Shown here: positions 33,910 through 45,324 of the stretch, piece by piece
Position numbering within the stretch: the stretch's first letter is position 1
Layout: each line of letters opens with the position of its first letter
Translations under genes and position numbers: made by a program
Origin: Maratus speciosus
Taxonomy: Eukaryota > Arthropoda > Arachnida > Araneae > Salticidae
DNA length: 64,000 bases
Reading direction: 5' to 3'
Assembly (NCBI GenBank): GCA_963932465.1
Contig: OZ010786.1
Coordinates: forward strand, 595,933,038-595,997,037
Notes under the pieces: generated by a model
What the model saw: the letters and a program-made list of their open reading frames with translations, nothing else
Database searches by the model: none
What the model was told of the DNA's origin: nothing

Positions 33910-34440
33910 GTCCTTTCCCACTTTTCGATATCTTCAATTTAATCAATTTATCGATTTTTTTTCTTTTCAACCTGGTTTTCGCGGCTTTTTATTTCCTTAT
34001 TCTAACGGGACTTAGGTAGTGACACCCGGAACACTGCGAATTCTGCGGCGGGACGGTCAGCCCACTTGGCTTCCCCAAACCGACGCCGAGATGAGTATCA
34101 AGTTTGAATCCGCAAGGGTCGTCCGATAGTGCCAGTGCCCCGAACTCAAGCCTTCTCGCTCTTCGATGTCTTTAATTTGTGTAAGTTTTATGTTGAATTT
34201 GTAAGGTGTCACCTGTTTGATTTTTTCTCCTTGCTTCCTTGCCTCCGCCAGAGAGTCGGAATAGAGAAGAAAAGCGAAAGGACTGCGGACGGAATTTTCC
34301 ATTTTTCCCTTTTCAACCTGGCTTCCGCTAGAGAGTCTGGGCTAATGGGACATCGATAAGGACATCCGGAAGGCCGAGATGGCCAAAGAAAGGGGACACC
34401 TCGGCCAATCAATTTTCCTGTGAAATATTCGTTCAAAAGC
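33910..34440. repeat. GC-richer island with internal direct repeats
   Basis: Words recur in order: CTTTTCAACCTGG at 33965 and 34310, CGATATCTTCAATTT against CGATGTCTTTAATTT, and AGAGAGTCGGA against AGAGAGTCTGG. The overlapping frames on both strands follow from higher GC content; none has a domain that I recognise. The base composition differs clearly from the surroundings. Confidence 0.45.
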
Positions 34441-34449
34441 TACCAACGA

Positions 34450-35235
34450 TGGTACGGCAATGAGGTGGTGCACTATCTTGTTGCAAACAGACATGTGAAT
34501 GACGCTCTTCGAGTTGTGGAAATACGAATTTTTCTGAGACTTCACCCATTACTGTATCACACGATTTCTGTAAAACAGGGAAAAGTTATTAAAACAGGAA
34601 AATGTAATTGCCTATGGAAATGTTTAAAATGTAAAAGAAAATTTGAGTTACTCTATGCATAAATAGCATGGGTTTGTTTATATCATCATTATTTTATGAA
34701 TTATTAAATATTAAAATGTGTCAAATTTTTTACAGACACCCTGAATTCGGTACATTTTCAAAACTGTACTTAACATTTAGTATTTAAAAAATGAGATCGA
34801 AAGGACATTGCTCTTCATCTCTTGTCTATTCTTTTCGATTATCCTACAAGCAGAATAAATGCATAACTCTCAATTTATTCAGATGTATTCCTTTACCCTC
34901 AGGAAATCTAAAATGCAAATCGTTAAAATGCATGTAAAAAAGTATAAATAAAATATTAGAACTTTGATTTTTTGAATTTTCTCTATCAATAAATATGTTT
35001 CACTCGAATTGGACGCAAGATGCATATTACTTATAAATTATAAAATAAATCTTTTATCATCGATTTTCTCAGATCACGTATCTATACTATCTGGATTACC
35101 TACTGCATTATTTAGAAAAATCGTTTCTTTAGACGGAAAATGCTGCGTATTGATTCAATACTTAAAATACTTTGAGCTAAAAATATGAATTTTATAACCC
35201 GTGACATGCTATTTCTTTCAGACAACAGTTAGAGT
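34450..35235. other. No recognised feature
   Basis: The frame 34420-34662 has cysteines near its end (CNCLWKCLKCKRK) but no convincing domain. Confidence 0.35.
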
Positions 35236-36660
35236 GTCGTCACAAAAAGTAGCATTACACCTACATAAGCCGCCCGTACAACGAAGCAGATGTAGTATCA
35301 TCGTACGGTTAAATGCTGATAATCTAGTGAAATTTTCTAAACTTCTAAGCACCGCATATTTTCTATTTTTACACAGTTATATATGGGAAAAATTCTTTAA
35401 AAAGCAATTTGTTTGAAAACTGCATCTCAATTTATTTCTGAACTATTAATTTTTGTAGTTTTTAATGTAATGGTGTCAACATAAGTACTCCATTCCTGTA
35501 GAAAGTAAACGGAAAATAGTAGCTTAGTAAATCTTTTTATTGGCATTTTCGCATAATAACGAAAAAAAAATTAAAATACGTGCTATGCTAAGAATATCGT
35601 CTGTTATAAAAATGCATTTTAAATAATATTTGTGTGTCTTATTTTCTCTGCATTTGTTTAAACCTTTATTTACTGACCGTACTTCTAATATAACTTTATA
35701 CTTTTAATATAACTTGTTATAAAATTCATTTAATACACCAATTAGCTGTAATACAGTTTAGAATGAGTTATAGATACGTTAAGTTATCTTGTTCCAAAAG
35801 CATTATGGGTTACACAAAACTTAAATATTTTTAAAGGATTATTTCTTTTGCCTTTGCATCTTTTTCAGCTTTCTTGGCGTTTGAAAGGGGGGGGGGGTTC
35901 AATCCGGAAATATTTCTATATTTCTATTGTAAGAACATTATATTTCTAAATTTCCTAATTCTACAAAATACTAAGAATAATATTTAAAATAAAATATTTT
36001 AATGGGATTTTAAATATTGCACAAAATTCCTATAAATTCAAATTTAATGAATCCTTTTAAATCCTCCAATCCTTGTAAAATCCTTCTAAAATTTATTAAA
36101 TGATTATATAAATCTTCTAACATAGTTTAAACAATTCACGAAAAATGATTTAAGAGATAAAATTTTCATGAATTCATAATTCAGTACATAAAGGGTGAAT
36201 TCCTATCCAATAGCTGAAAGAATGTAATTTTATCAATCCTCGTGTAATAACAATTTCCGAATTTCGGAAAAATTTAAATGAATGATCTTTGATGAAATAT
36301 GGAGCTATTATAAACTATATTTAATTGTCGGTACCCATAATAATGTTACAAACAAATGAAGCCATTTGAATCTTTAGATAAAGGATTTTTTGATGAGTTT
36401 CTGGATTGAAAACATCGTTTTTTGCTGGGTTTGTGTGTTATTCCGCGATAGTGACATCCAATGCATACTTTTTTATAGATGTTATTTAAGACTGGATTAT
36501 AAATACGGAATTATTCAGTGGATGCAAATGGCGTCACTTTATATCAAATAAACACTTGTATTTTAAGTTTTAAAACTGAAATATGTTTTGTACTATCTAT
36601 ATTAATAGTATACATCTTTTTTCCATCGGGGCGACACTAAATTCTGAAGAAACAGAATTC
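35236..36660 (+). repeat. Dispersed repeat R1, copy B
   Basis: The first part (35236-35625) and the second part (about 36290-36660) match R1 copy A but are separated by about 660 bp absent there, so an insertion split this copy. Landmarks include GCAATTTGTTTGAAAACTGC, GGAGCTATTATAAACTA and CGACACTAAATTCTGAA. Confidence 0.6.
35887..35897 (+). repeat. G homopolymer (11 nt)
   Basis: Eleven consecutive G inside an otherwise AT-rich insertion in R1 copy B. Confidence 0.7.
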
Positions 36661-36663
36661 CTG

Positions 36664-37222
36664 TTTCTACCAGACGTCAAAGAAGGGTATCACGCGTTCA
36701 GGTTCACGAGTATCTGGGTATGAGGATTACTTTATACCCTCGAAACATCCCAACGGCTGGATGGATTTTAATGATCTGGTCTTTATGGATTCGTCTTAAT
36801 TGTCCGATGGTTATAGGCTAGATTTTATTTTTATAAATTCAAAATGGTGGCCGCAAAATACAAAATGGCGGTAGAGACGAAAAACATTTTACGCACCCTA
36901 TTGAGTGGCATATCATTGGATAGGTCTTTCAAAATGAAGACGATGTTTCATTGACTATTTTACAGTCAGAAGCTCCGTTTTAATATTACACATCCTCGAT
37001 GTTGTCTAGGTAGGATCTCCAGCTTTACTGCAACTCTAACCATCATAAACATCTATAGGCCTCATCAAAACAGTGTTTATAGATAGGAACTAACAATTAA
37101 ACACAACTTAAAAGTGATCAATACAAGTAAATAAAAAAAAAAATAGGTAAGTAATATAAAAAAAATAGTTTCACATTAATGAGAAGTAATTAATAAGTTC
37201 GCTTTTTACACAGTCGGGTTTT
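36664..37222 (+). mobile_element. ACG-family DNA element, copy B (left end degraded)
   Basis: Shares CATCCCAACGGCTGGATGG and CATATCATTGGATAGG with copies A and C. The right end CAGTCGGGTTTTTT is intact; the left end is eroded where it joins R1 copy B. It is shorter than copy A. Confidence 0.55.
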
Positions 37223-37541
37223 TTGATTTTTTAAATTTAATTTTTACTTGTCTAGTTTTTATTTCATTTGCCATTATCAAACTTTACAGGAAGATTCATA
37301 TACTGTGTCTCCATACTGGGATGAAATTTTATAAGTCGCAGTTTCCGATTATCACAAAGGCAATCTTTCAAAAGTGTTTCTGTAAAGGAATTTTCGCCAA
37401 AATTAAATTCAGAAGTTTAGTCATAAATGAGATGATTTTCTAAATTAGCGGTTGAAGCGTTAATCAGGCCCTGGTGAGTTGTATAATATTACATCGGAAA
37501 TTAAGTTGCCAGCGCAGCCAAACCATAAAATGTTCACATCT

Positions 37542-38008
37542 CTTTTTTTTTACATTTTATTAACATACATCTGACCTGTGTGCTTGGCGTTAAGCGCCCG
37601 CTTATAAGCATAGATGCCAACATCTCTTAATTATTCCGGAGTCTGATCAAAGATGAATACGTTTACAATCAGAAATTTTATATAACTAAAAATTTCTAAA
37701 TGAAAGTGAAAATGTACCTCATAGAAAGAAGACACGTTTTCTTATATATTTTTTCCGGTTTGAGCATGCAAATTTTAGATCAGACTCCGGAATAATTAAG
37801 AGAGGTTGGCATCTATGTTATAAGTCATCGTCAATATGTACAGGGACGAGATAGCACACACGAGGAAATTTACAGCACAGAGAAATACAACCGGGAGCTC
37901 CACAAAGAGTGTGCGACGGAGCCAGCGGGATTCGAACCCGCTCCCACCTACACTCGCAAGAGATTAGCGGTGTGATGCCTTGACCACCCAGCCACGGTGG
38001 GCCCGTTT
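37542..38008 (-). mobile_element. tRNA-Ser-like SINE, family S4, with nested foldback
   Basis: On the minus strand the head (about 37915-38003) has A-box GGCTGGGTGGTCAAGGC, an anticodon loop with GCT as in tRNA-Ser, a long variable arm and B-box GGTTCGAATCCC. The acceptor halves do not pair. The body then runs to an A-rich tail at 37542-37556 (T-run on the plus strand). A 209-bp foldback sits inside at 37609-37817. Confidence 0.65.
37609..37817. mobile_element. Foldback element (CATAGATGCCAAC ends) inside SINE S4
   Basis: The ends CATAGATGCCAAC and GTTGGCATCTATG are perfect, with arms extending through ATTATTCCGGAGTCTGATC. It is flanked by TTATAAG direct repeats (37602-37608 and 37818-37824). 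The terminus resembles the CATAGCTGCCAAC family at 60.8 and 62.96 kb. A 7-8 bp duplication suggests a hAT-type mechanism. Confidence 0.7.
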
Positions 38009-38479
38009 ACTTATCTTGTTGAGGGATTCTGCAGTGAATAATTTATTGTCAAATTTTTGTTCTTTTTATTATTTACAGTAATTATACAGGATTCTTATGG
38101 GTCCCGTTGTTTTTCAGATAAAATATCTGTATTTTTTATTAAAAAATAAATGAACTTCAAACGATGATTTTTCAATTTTGAATTGATTCAAACGAAATTT
38201 TGACCTATTTAAGGAGAGATTTTCTATTAAAAAATGGTGTACCAAAGAATTTTCTGGTCTGGAAATTCTAGGACACAAACGAACCCTTGTATACTTATAA
38301 AAATCTAAACGTAAACAAAGGCGTGAAGAGTTTAAAGTATTTTGCAATTATGGGAAAGAAAATCTATATTGTGAAAAAGTCATTTCCAACAATGAAACAG
38401 TGGCGCAGACGTTGGGCTATTGTCATCACTAAATTTTTATAGTATTCTTTGCCTTTAAAATTCTGAGAAATTCTATCCT

Positions 38480-39300
38480 GAGGTAAGACGTAGAATGCTA
38501 TTAAAATTTAGCGGGGTCAGATGATTCTTTGGTGCTACAATGTTCCATCACTGCATTTCTCTCACATACGTGTGGAAAATGTGCACCTATTTCTTCTCAT
38601 ATTCCTGTTAGAATATTTAGAAAAAAAAATGTATAAATACAAACGCGTTTATGTTTACGAAAATACAACGTATTTTCAATGTAAATCCAAAACCATTTCA
38701 AAAATCCCAAAATTAGCATGCAATTGCCAACAACCCACGATATCTCATCTGTTTTATTAAATATATTACCACTTGAACGTATTTCATATTTAGAAAGAAA
38801 TTTAATATTGCTTTTTTTCTGGAAGAAAACGTGAAAGATTTTACAGATGATACTAATGTATTACCCATCAGTAGGAAAGGAAATTTTGTATTTCTAGTAC
38901 AACGCTTCTCTCGAATTATTAAAAGTTATATAATATGGGCATCTGTTGTTTCTCATATTCGTGTTCGGATGTTAAGTAAAAACATTAAAGTAAAAAATGT
39001 TTTATATATTTATAAATATACGGTATATTTTCGGGTTAAAACCGAAGTCGTTTTGAAGACCCAAATTAGCATGCAATGGTAAATTTCGCCGAACATTTTC
39101 TCTGTTTTTTGTTTGTTTATTTGTTTGTTTTTTAATTTAACAAATAATTTTTTGTTATGTTTTAGATTATTATTTTTATTCCTTGAACAAACTTTGAAAG
39201 TATTTCAGATGAGCTAAATATCCTATTTGTCTTAGGAAAAGAAATTTATGTATTGCAATTATAACTCTTCTCTGGCCTACAGTAATACACTTCTAATACA
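38480..39300 (+). repeat. Diverged direct repeats, period about 360 bp
   Basis: Similar words recur near 38838 and 39205 (TTACAGATGATACTAATGT against TTCAGATGAGCTAAATATCC, then GGAAAGGAAATTTTGTATT against GGAAAAGAAATTTATGTATT). AATTAGCATGCAAT occurs at both 38711 and 39062. A related piece lies at about 55570-55640. Confidence 0.35.
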
Positions 39301-39479
39301 CTTATTCCTAAGTTTAGAAATAAGTACTAAAACTCAACTGCACTTAGCTGTCTCACAAAACGATTTTTTTTTTTTTTTTTTTTTTAACCATTTGTAAAAA
39401 TGGTTAATGTCCTCGGTCAGGGTAGGAAATCAAAAACATATCTGAAGCGTTTTATTAGCTGAATCCCGCATTTTATTCG

Positions 39480-39720
39480 TTTTCTGATTGGTCTATACAG
39501 AAATCTGTATTTTCCCTTTACTTTCAACAGAGATGGATACTTCTGTTGCCACTATGACAAAAAAATTATAAAAACTACAAAAAAAACTAATAACTCAGAA
39601 AAAATACAGCTTTCAAACAAATTGCATTTAGAAGTACATTTTTTTAGAAGTACACATACGACGATGGTGTAAAAAAGTAATATTGTGGGATGTTTAGAAG
39701 TTTAAGAATGAAATTTCATT
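39480..39720 (-). repeat. R1 fragment, diverged, minus orientation
   Basis: Contains AGCTTTCAAACAAATTGCAT and TAGAAGTTTAAGAATG, the complement of R1 landmarks. A T-run (39365-39386) lies just to the left. Confidence 0.5.
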
Positions 39721-39945
39721 TAAGATTGGTCCAGGAATATTAATGTTTAATCCATGGCGTACGTAATGTATGATCAGCTCCGTAGAAGTTTAAAAATTTA
39801 CAGTACCGAAAAATATAATCCATGGCGTTCATAATATATGATCAACTCCGTGTGATTTTTTATGTCTTAAATTTTAGACTTTGAAAAAATCATTTTCCAA
39901 ATGGTCGTTGTAATTTGTTAAATTGCATTTTTATTCACATTGTAA

Positions 39946-39971
39946 TTATTATTATTATTATTATTATTTTA
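39946..39971 (+). repeat. (ATT)n microsatellite
   Basis: About eight consecutive ATT units. Confidence 0.85.
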
Positions 39972-40084
39972 AAGTTTTCACAGATTAACTTATAAATTTC
40001 TGTTTGACTATGGATACTAGAAAAATATGTTTCTGTTCCAAGCTTTAGTACTATCGCTAGAGAAATTTGAACAAACAAATTTCA

Positions 40085-40215
40085 ATTATAATAGTCCTGT
40101 GAGATTAATTTTCCGACTAGGAGAAAAATGTCGAAGCCAGGTTTCGAACCAGGGATCTCTTTGCTGAAGCTGCCAATGCTGTGTCAAATGAGCTATCCAT
40201 GACGAATCTACATGA
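40085..40215 (-). mobile_element. tRNA-derived SINE, family S2, minus copy of inverted pair
   Basis: The minus strand has A-box GATAGCTCATTTGACACAGC and B-box GGTTCGAAACC, followed by a TTTTCTCC tail start. Head to head with the plus copy at 40340-40450. The spacer contains matching CCCAGCTAACGTTAC / GTAATGTTAGCTGG words, so both copies share upstream sequence. Confidence 0.62.
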
Positions 40216-40339
40216 TTTAATTCACCCAGCTAACGTTACTGATCATAGCGTGTGGTTTGATATACGAATCAACTCAACAGTATAATTCAGACCAGATACT
40301 ATAATCCGTAATGTTAGCTGGATGAATTAGATCATCCAG

Positions 40340-40450
40340 ATTCGTCCGGGATAGCTTAGTTGGCAGAGCACTGATTGTTTCAGCCAGAGACACCTGGTTC
40401 GAATCCTGTCCAGGATATTTTTCTCACAGTTGGAAAATTACATCTCATAT
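40340..40450 (+). mobile_element. tRNA-derived SINE, family S2, plus copy of inverted pair
   Basis: The acceptor TCCGGGA/TCCAGGA pairs at six of seven positions. D-arm GATAGCTTAGTTGGCAGAGC and B-box GGTTCGAATCC are clear. The anticodon arm is degenerate. Followed by TTTTCTCACAGTTGGAAAAT, the S2 tail. Confidence 0.65.
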
Positions 40451-40539
40451 GATTTATTCACCAATTAGAATAATTGCGTTAGAATTTACCCATAAACCGC
40501 CAAAACTATAAAGTAGAGTTTTTCAACTTTTTACCTGAG

Positions 40540-40713
40540 CGTCACTTGCCACAGCAAATTCTGGAAGGTAATAATCACTTTACTCGATATCAAAGTTTCT
40601 GTTTTTAAATAAGTTTAATTTTTTTATTGAAAAATAATGATATCTATATGAATAATTTAAACATGCATATTTATTTTGACCTTTGAATCAACGTAACGCC
40701 AGCGGGTAATGGG
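40540..40713. mobile_element. TTAA-element fragment related to 26217-26437
   Basis: Contains CGTCACTTGCCACAGCAAAT then TCTGGAAGG. The right end is CGCCAGCGGGTAATGGG followed by TTAA at 40714-40717. The left end is lost. Confidence 0.4.
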
Positions 40714-41039
40714 TTAATGTAGTATAATAGTCCTGTTAAAAAATATACAAAAAATAAAACAGTTAAAAAGTAAAAAGTACAGAAAGAGTATCCTATTGTT
40801 AATCAAGTTTTATTCATCTTTTGATCAAGTGGTCTTACAGGCTGCTCACAGTACTTTTGCGACGATTTCTGTTGCAACACGTAAGGGTTAAAGTGACAAA
40901 TTTTCAATACAACATGTTTTCAATACTTAATACAAATTCGTTTAATAATTCCAATTTCATTGTTCAACTTCTTCTGGAATTTTGACGGCATTTTCAAACT
41001 ATTCAAGACTTAACTTTTATCTATTATATTTATTTACTA

Positions 41040-41640
41040 GCAGGCTATGACCGCTGCGGTGGTCCATTTTCCCCAGCGAACCTTGAATGAAACGAAATGG
41101 TGAATTTGGCCTTGCTTTTTAAAGTAATATGGACCTTTACCTGGAATGTCCTGTCGCATTGCAGAAACGATATGAGCGCTATTGTGGTATTACATTTTCG
41201 AATGTGCAGAGAAATTTTCACCTGTTAAGGTCCACCTCTTTTAGTTGATCAATGACAGTAGGATTTGGTTTAGAATTGGTTATAGAACTTTCCACCATGC
41301 CTCTATTATTAAGCAATGTAGAACGGTATGGTGTATAATAAAACTCCGTCTGAAAAATTTACTAACTAACAGTGCAATTTCTATCGAAATCCAAATCGGC
41401 AGAATTTTCTATAAGCGCTAATTTTTCCTAATCAGGTTTATCTGATTATATACTTATAAACAATTCTACATAATTCAATGTTTGCGCAACGTAGAACGGT
41501 ATGTTATATACTAAAATCTTCACTGAAACATTATCTAACTAACATTTTAAATCTCATCAAAATCCATTCTGCAGAACGGAAGTTATATGCAGCCGTAACG
41601 AAATTCCCACTTGCATTTATATATATCGTAGAAGTAGATA
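41040..41640 (+). repeat. Dispersed repeat R4 (AACGTAGAACGGTATG family), two units
   Basis: Units near 41315 and 41485 share GTAGAACGGTATG, ACTAAAA-type words, ACTAACTAACA and ATCAAAATCC. More copies are at 44040-44215 and 54185-54350; all end near a short TA-rich run and GAAGTAGA. Upstream GCTATGACCGCTGCGGTGG may be part of the unit. Probably the 3' end of a retroelement family, by analogy only. Confidence 0.5.
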
Positions 41641-41809
41641 GACAGATAAGAATAATAATGAGTAAAATTTATGAAACTGCAAATTATTTTTCGTTGTCTC
41701 TGATGAATAATTTTAAAACATTTCAGTCGGCGAGTACTGAGATCTACGTTTGTGCTTACGACTACTGTATTTCGTTTTGTATCAAAATATTCTCGTTAAA
41801 ATGAGCCAA

Positions 41810-43085
41810 TTTAGTGTGAGTTCCGATCACAGAATTTTCCTCATCTCTTTTTTAAAATTATTTAAAGAAAAAGGTATTTTACCATCTCAGTGCTAGCTTG
41901 AAACTATATACCAGTTAATTTATTGTGTATTATCTGTGCCCATGTTATATATTACATTCTCCATGCTGCAATCTCAAAGTTCAGTATTTTTTCGCTATAC
42001 CAACACCGTTGTCGCCAAGCATAATAGTTGGCACCAAACGAAGCATTGGAAAAAAAATTAACATTGTTGGTGCGAAAGTAATTTCTTAAAAAATATAACA
42101 TTTCAAAATTACAGAGTTTTGAGAACTATTTTATTAAATCAATAAAAATATACTAAAAATATAAGCACAAATAAATAATGTACAATAAAATATTTTTTTC
42201 AAAAATTTAAACTACACAGGTAACATTGTAAGGGTCTATTAGCATTGCAAGAGCATTTCCATTTTTGAATCAGCGAAAAATGAAGTTATAAATAAATTTA
42301 GATAAACGGCGTCTTTATGTTAAATAAATTGTATAAATATTGAATCAAAAAATGCTTGCGAATATGAAATAAAATCGTGAATAAGTTGCCAAATTTCCTT
42401 CTGCGCAAAGTCTTTTTTCTCTATTTTGCCAAGATCCCTACACTGTAAAAGTCATCTCTGCACGTTCAGGAATGAAATAAATGGCATAATAGCACACATT
42501 TTGGTATGGTGTTGGTGTAACGTAAAAGTAGCAAAACATCTCTAAAACATTTTGTCCCAAATTACGCCAATTACCTGTAAACTCGATCATGGATTAGGTC
42601 TGCTTTAAAAACACAGAATAAACTTAAACCTTTTTTTAAGTTAATTATGTGCCAAACCACGCCTGGTAATCTGGTCCGCTACGCCAATTTTCTGTAGACT
42701 CGAGTATGTAAATTATCAGTACCAAATACGCCAATTGTCTATAGATTCGATTACGTGATTTAGCACCTTAATTAATGCATACTTTAGAAACTACACCTAC
42801 TATCCAATTTTCCTGATTGTTTTATCAATGGTTACAGTTAGCTGTAATATGTTTGTCATTGTCGTGATAATGTAGTTTGACTTACGAAATATTAAAATAT
42901 TCAGTATTAGCAATATTTCTGACATTACTAATCGTCTTAAGAGCAGAGTTATTTTGCCCACCAATTTTTATTTTCAAATTATTCAAGGTTGCTTCTACAA
43001 TCTCAAGGAAAAACGGTACTTTTATTTTAGAAGGCCGCATGCGGTAAATGGAAAACTATTGCTCCCTTTGCCATTCATTTGAAAT
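41810..43085. other. AT-rich stretch; weak internal repeats only
   Basis: The word TACGCCAATT followed by a CTGTAGACTCGA-like stretch recurs near 42556, 42683 and 42727. No gene seen. Confidence 0.35.
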
Positions 43086-43086
43086 G

Positions 43087-43215
43087 TAAACATTTCACTC
43101 ATTTCATTTAAAATAGATACACATATTAGATACCTTTAAAATATTCGCCTTTCACCAATTTCATTTGAAATAGATACACATACCTTTAAAATATTCGCCT
43201 TTCACACATTTCATT
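43087..43215 (+). repeat. Short tandem duplication, about 58 bp
   Basis: Repeated order of TTTCATTTRAAATAGATACA, ATACCTTTAAAATATTCGCC and TTTCAC. Confidence 0.65.
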
Positions 43216-43219
43216 AAAA

Positions 43220-44035
43220 ATGCAAAAGAAGAAAAATAACAAATAATACTATAAACAAACGCTTTCTTAATCATCAAAAGATTGTTTTTAACTTACACAT
43301 GGTAAAAAATAAAATATCCTAGTGTCGAGAATAAAAATTATATTGGCGAGATTTGCGACCGGCTAACTTAAAAGTAGCGAAAAATAACCTTCTTACGTAT
43401 TTGTAAGTGAATCTAAACTGAAAAAATTTGTATGGAAATTATGACAGTCAAAAAAGAGACCACTCCGACGTATATATTACTGATTTACAGCCATGTTTGG
43501 TGTCAAATATCAGTCAACAATTGTTTGACTGAACACTTTTAATACTACTTTCCCCCAAAATCGACGGTAGTTAGTCAAATAGCAAAACTTTCATCTGAGA
43601 TCTGTCATAAACAGGTTCGCCTGATTACATAATTTTCGGTTCTGTTTCAGTGCAGGAGCCTTGGCGTTTTTTAGTTTTTGGTTTGTTTTGGTTAGTTTTT
43701 TTAAAGTTTGGTGCAATTCGGGCTTCAGAAAGTGAGATTTGTGGCCAAATGATATGAACAGCTACGATAACAAACATAATAAACTTTTATGCTTTTTTAC
43801 ATATGTATTTCTATATATAAACTTTTTAATTATACATATTTTTATTGTTTTTGTTTATATATTTACTTCTGTAGTTATATAAAAAGAAGATAGATGTCTT
43901 CTTTATAGTAAATAAATTTTGCAATTATTGAACTGAAAGTATGCGTAAAAACTTTCCTTCTCTCGCCAAGCCAATTTACCCATCTCTCGCCAAGGGCCAT
44001 ATACTGGAAAATTACCGAGTTTTCCCCCATTGCTC
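43220..44035. other. No recognised feature
   Basis: AT-rich; no inverted ends or coding signal visible. Confidence 0.4.
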
Positions 44036-44039
44036 TATA

Positions 44040-44215
44040 ACTAAGCAATGTAGAACAATATATTATATACTAACTACAGAGGAAATTTAAACCCTAATTT
44101 GATACCTAAGCAACGTAGAACGACGTGTTATATACTAAAACCTTCCTTGAAAAATTACCTATCTAAAAGAAATTTCCATTTTTATTATATGTATACTATA
44201 TATATAAGTAGAAGT
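44040..44215 (+). repeat. Dispersed repeat R4, further copies
   Basis: AAGCAATGTAGAACAATAT and AAGCAACGTAGAACGACG start two adjacent units. The second runs through ACTAAAACCTTCCTTG to a TATATATAAGTAGAAGTAGA end. Confidence 0.5.
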
Positions 44216-44489
44216 AGATTACACCAAATATGCTGTCGTACACTTGAAAAATCACCATTTTTGTGAACATCGCTCAGGCTGATGCCACGCTACATTTTTT
44301 TCTTAAAATAAAATTGTTTGTCGACAATATCGAAATCGTAAAAAACATACAACATGTAACTCACAAGTACCGTTGTTTTTATAATTATGTCCGCTAGTTT
44401 CTTCTGCAAGCCACATGAGGGATGAGTTAGATAATTAAATTTAAAAAATCAAAAAACCCGACTGCGTAAAAAGCGAACTAATTAATTAT

Positions 44490-45324
44490 ATTAATATTTG
44501 GAAATTTTTCCAGAGAGAAACATTCGCCTTGAATACAATATTTCAAATGAAAATCAAATTTCAAATTATTTTTGCTTAAAAGGCGCAAAGACCAACTTTG
44601 TGAAAAAGGTTCCATGCCGGGAATCGAACCCGGGTCATCAGTATAGCGCACTGACGTTCTAACCGCTAAACCACATGGAACGATACCCAGCCGGGAACTT
44701 CTCACTATTACAAGTTGGCAGGCTACAAACGCAGCACAAGATGGAATATTTTCCGTGAGCCCACACATGGGGCAAACACAGACACTTAATTAAATCCAGC
44801 ATCGAATGAATCTATATTAATATTTGGAATTTTTTTTTTTCAGAGAGAAACATTCGCATTGAATACAATATTTCAAATGAAAAATCAAATTTCAAATTAT
44901 ATTGATGACCCGAGTTCGATTCCCGGCATGGAACCTTTTTCACAAAAGTTGGTCTTTGCGCCATTTAAGCAAAAATAATTTGAAATTTGATTTTCATTTG
45001 AAATATTGTATTCAAGGCGAATGTTTCTCTCTGGAAAAATTTCCAAATATTAATGATTCATTCGATGCTGGATTTAATTAAGTGTCTGTGTTTGCCCCAT
45101 GTTGGTGGCTCACGGAAAATATTCCATCTTGTGCTGCGTTTGTAGCCTGCCAACTTGTAATAGTGAGAAGTTACAGGCTGAGTATCGTTCCATGTGGTTT
45201 AGCGGTAGAACGTCAGTGCGCTATACTGATGACCCGGGTTCGATTCCCGGCATGGAACCTTTTTCACAAAGTTGGTCTTTGCGCCTTTTAAGCAAAAATA
45301 ATTTGAAATTTGATTTTCATTTGA
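44490..45324. mobile_element. Compound tRNA-derived SINE cluster (family S5), inverted copies
   Basis: Contains a full minus copy (44490-44815), a partial minus tail (44815-44900), a partial plus copy starting inside the B-box (44904-45050), and a full plus copy (45050-45324). Heads have a perfect 7-bp acceptor TTCCATG/CATGGAA, D-arm TGGTTTAGCGGTAGAAC, anticodon stem TCAGT/ACTGA and B-box GGTTCGATTCCC. The cluster is flanked by a perfect 14-bp duplication AACTAATTAATTAT (44476-44489 and 45325-45338). It therefore entered the ACG element as one event or grew inside one insertion. Confidence 0.72.
45186..45258 (+). other. tRNA-like SINE head, fully paired acceptor and anticodon stems
   Basis: Folds as a cloverleaf (acceptor 7 bp, anticodon stem 5 bp, T-stem CCGGG/CCCGG). 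However, the anticodon loop GCGCTAT lacks the usual U33. The same head occurs in the opposite orientation at 44615-44688, within SINE sequence, so I treat it as a SINE head rather than a gene. Confidence 0.6.

Noticed and set aside
34057..34662. Cluster of overlapping frames on both strands
   Set aside because: They are explained by raised GC content and internal repeats; none shows a domain or consistent codon pattern.
37915..38003. Possible tRNA-Ser(GCU) gene on the minus strand
   Set aside because: Acceptor halves do not pair, and the sequence continues into a SINE body with an A-rich tail.
45186..45258. Possible tRNA gene with fully paired acceptor stem
   Set aside because: The anticodon loop is abnormal and the head is repeated in a SINE cluster with a target duplication.
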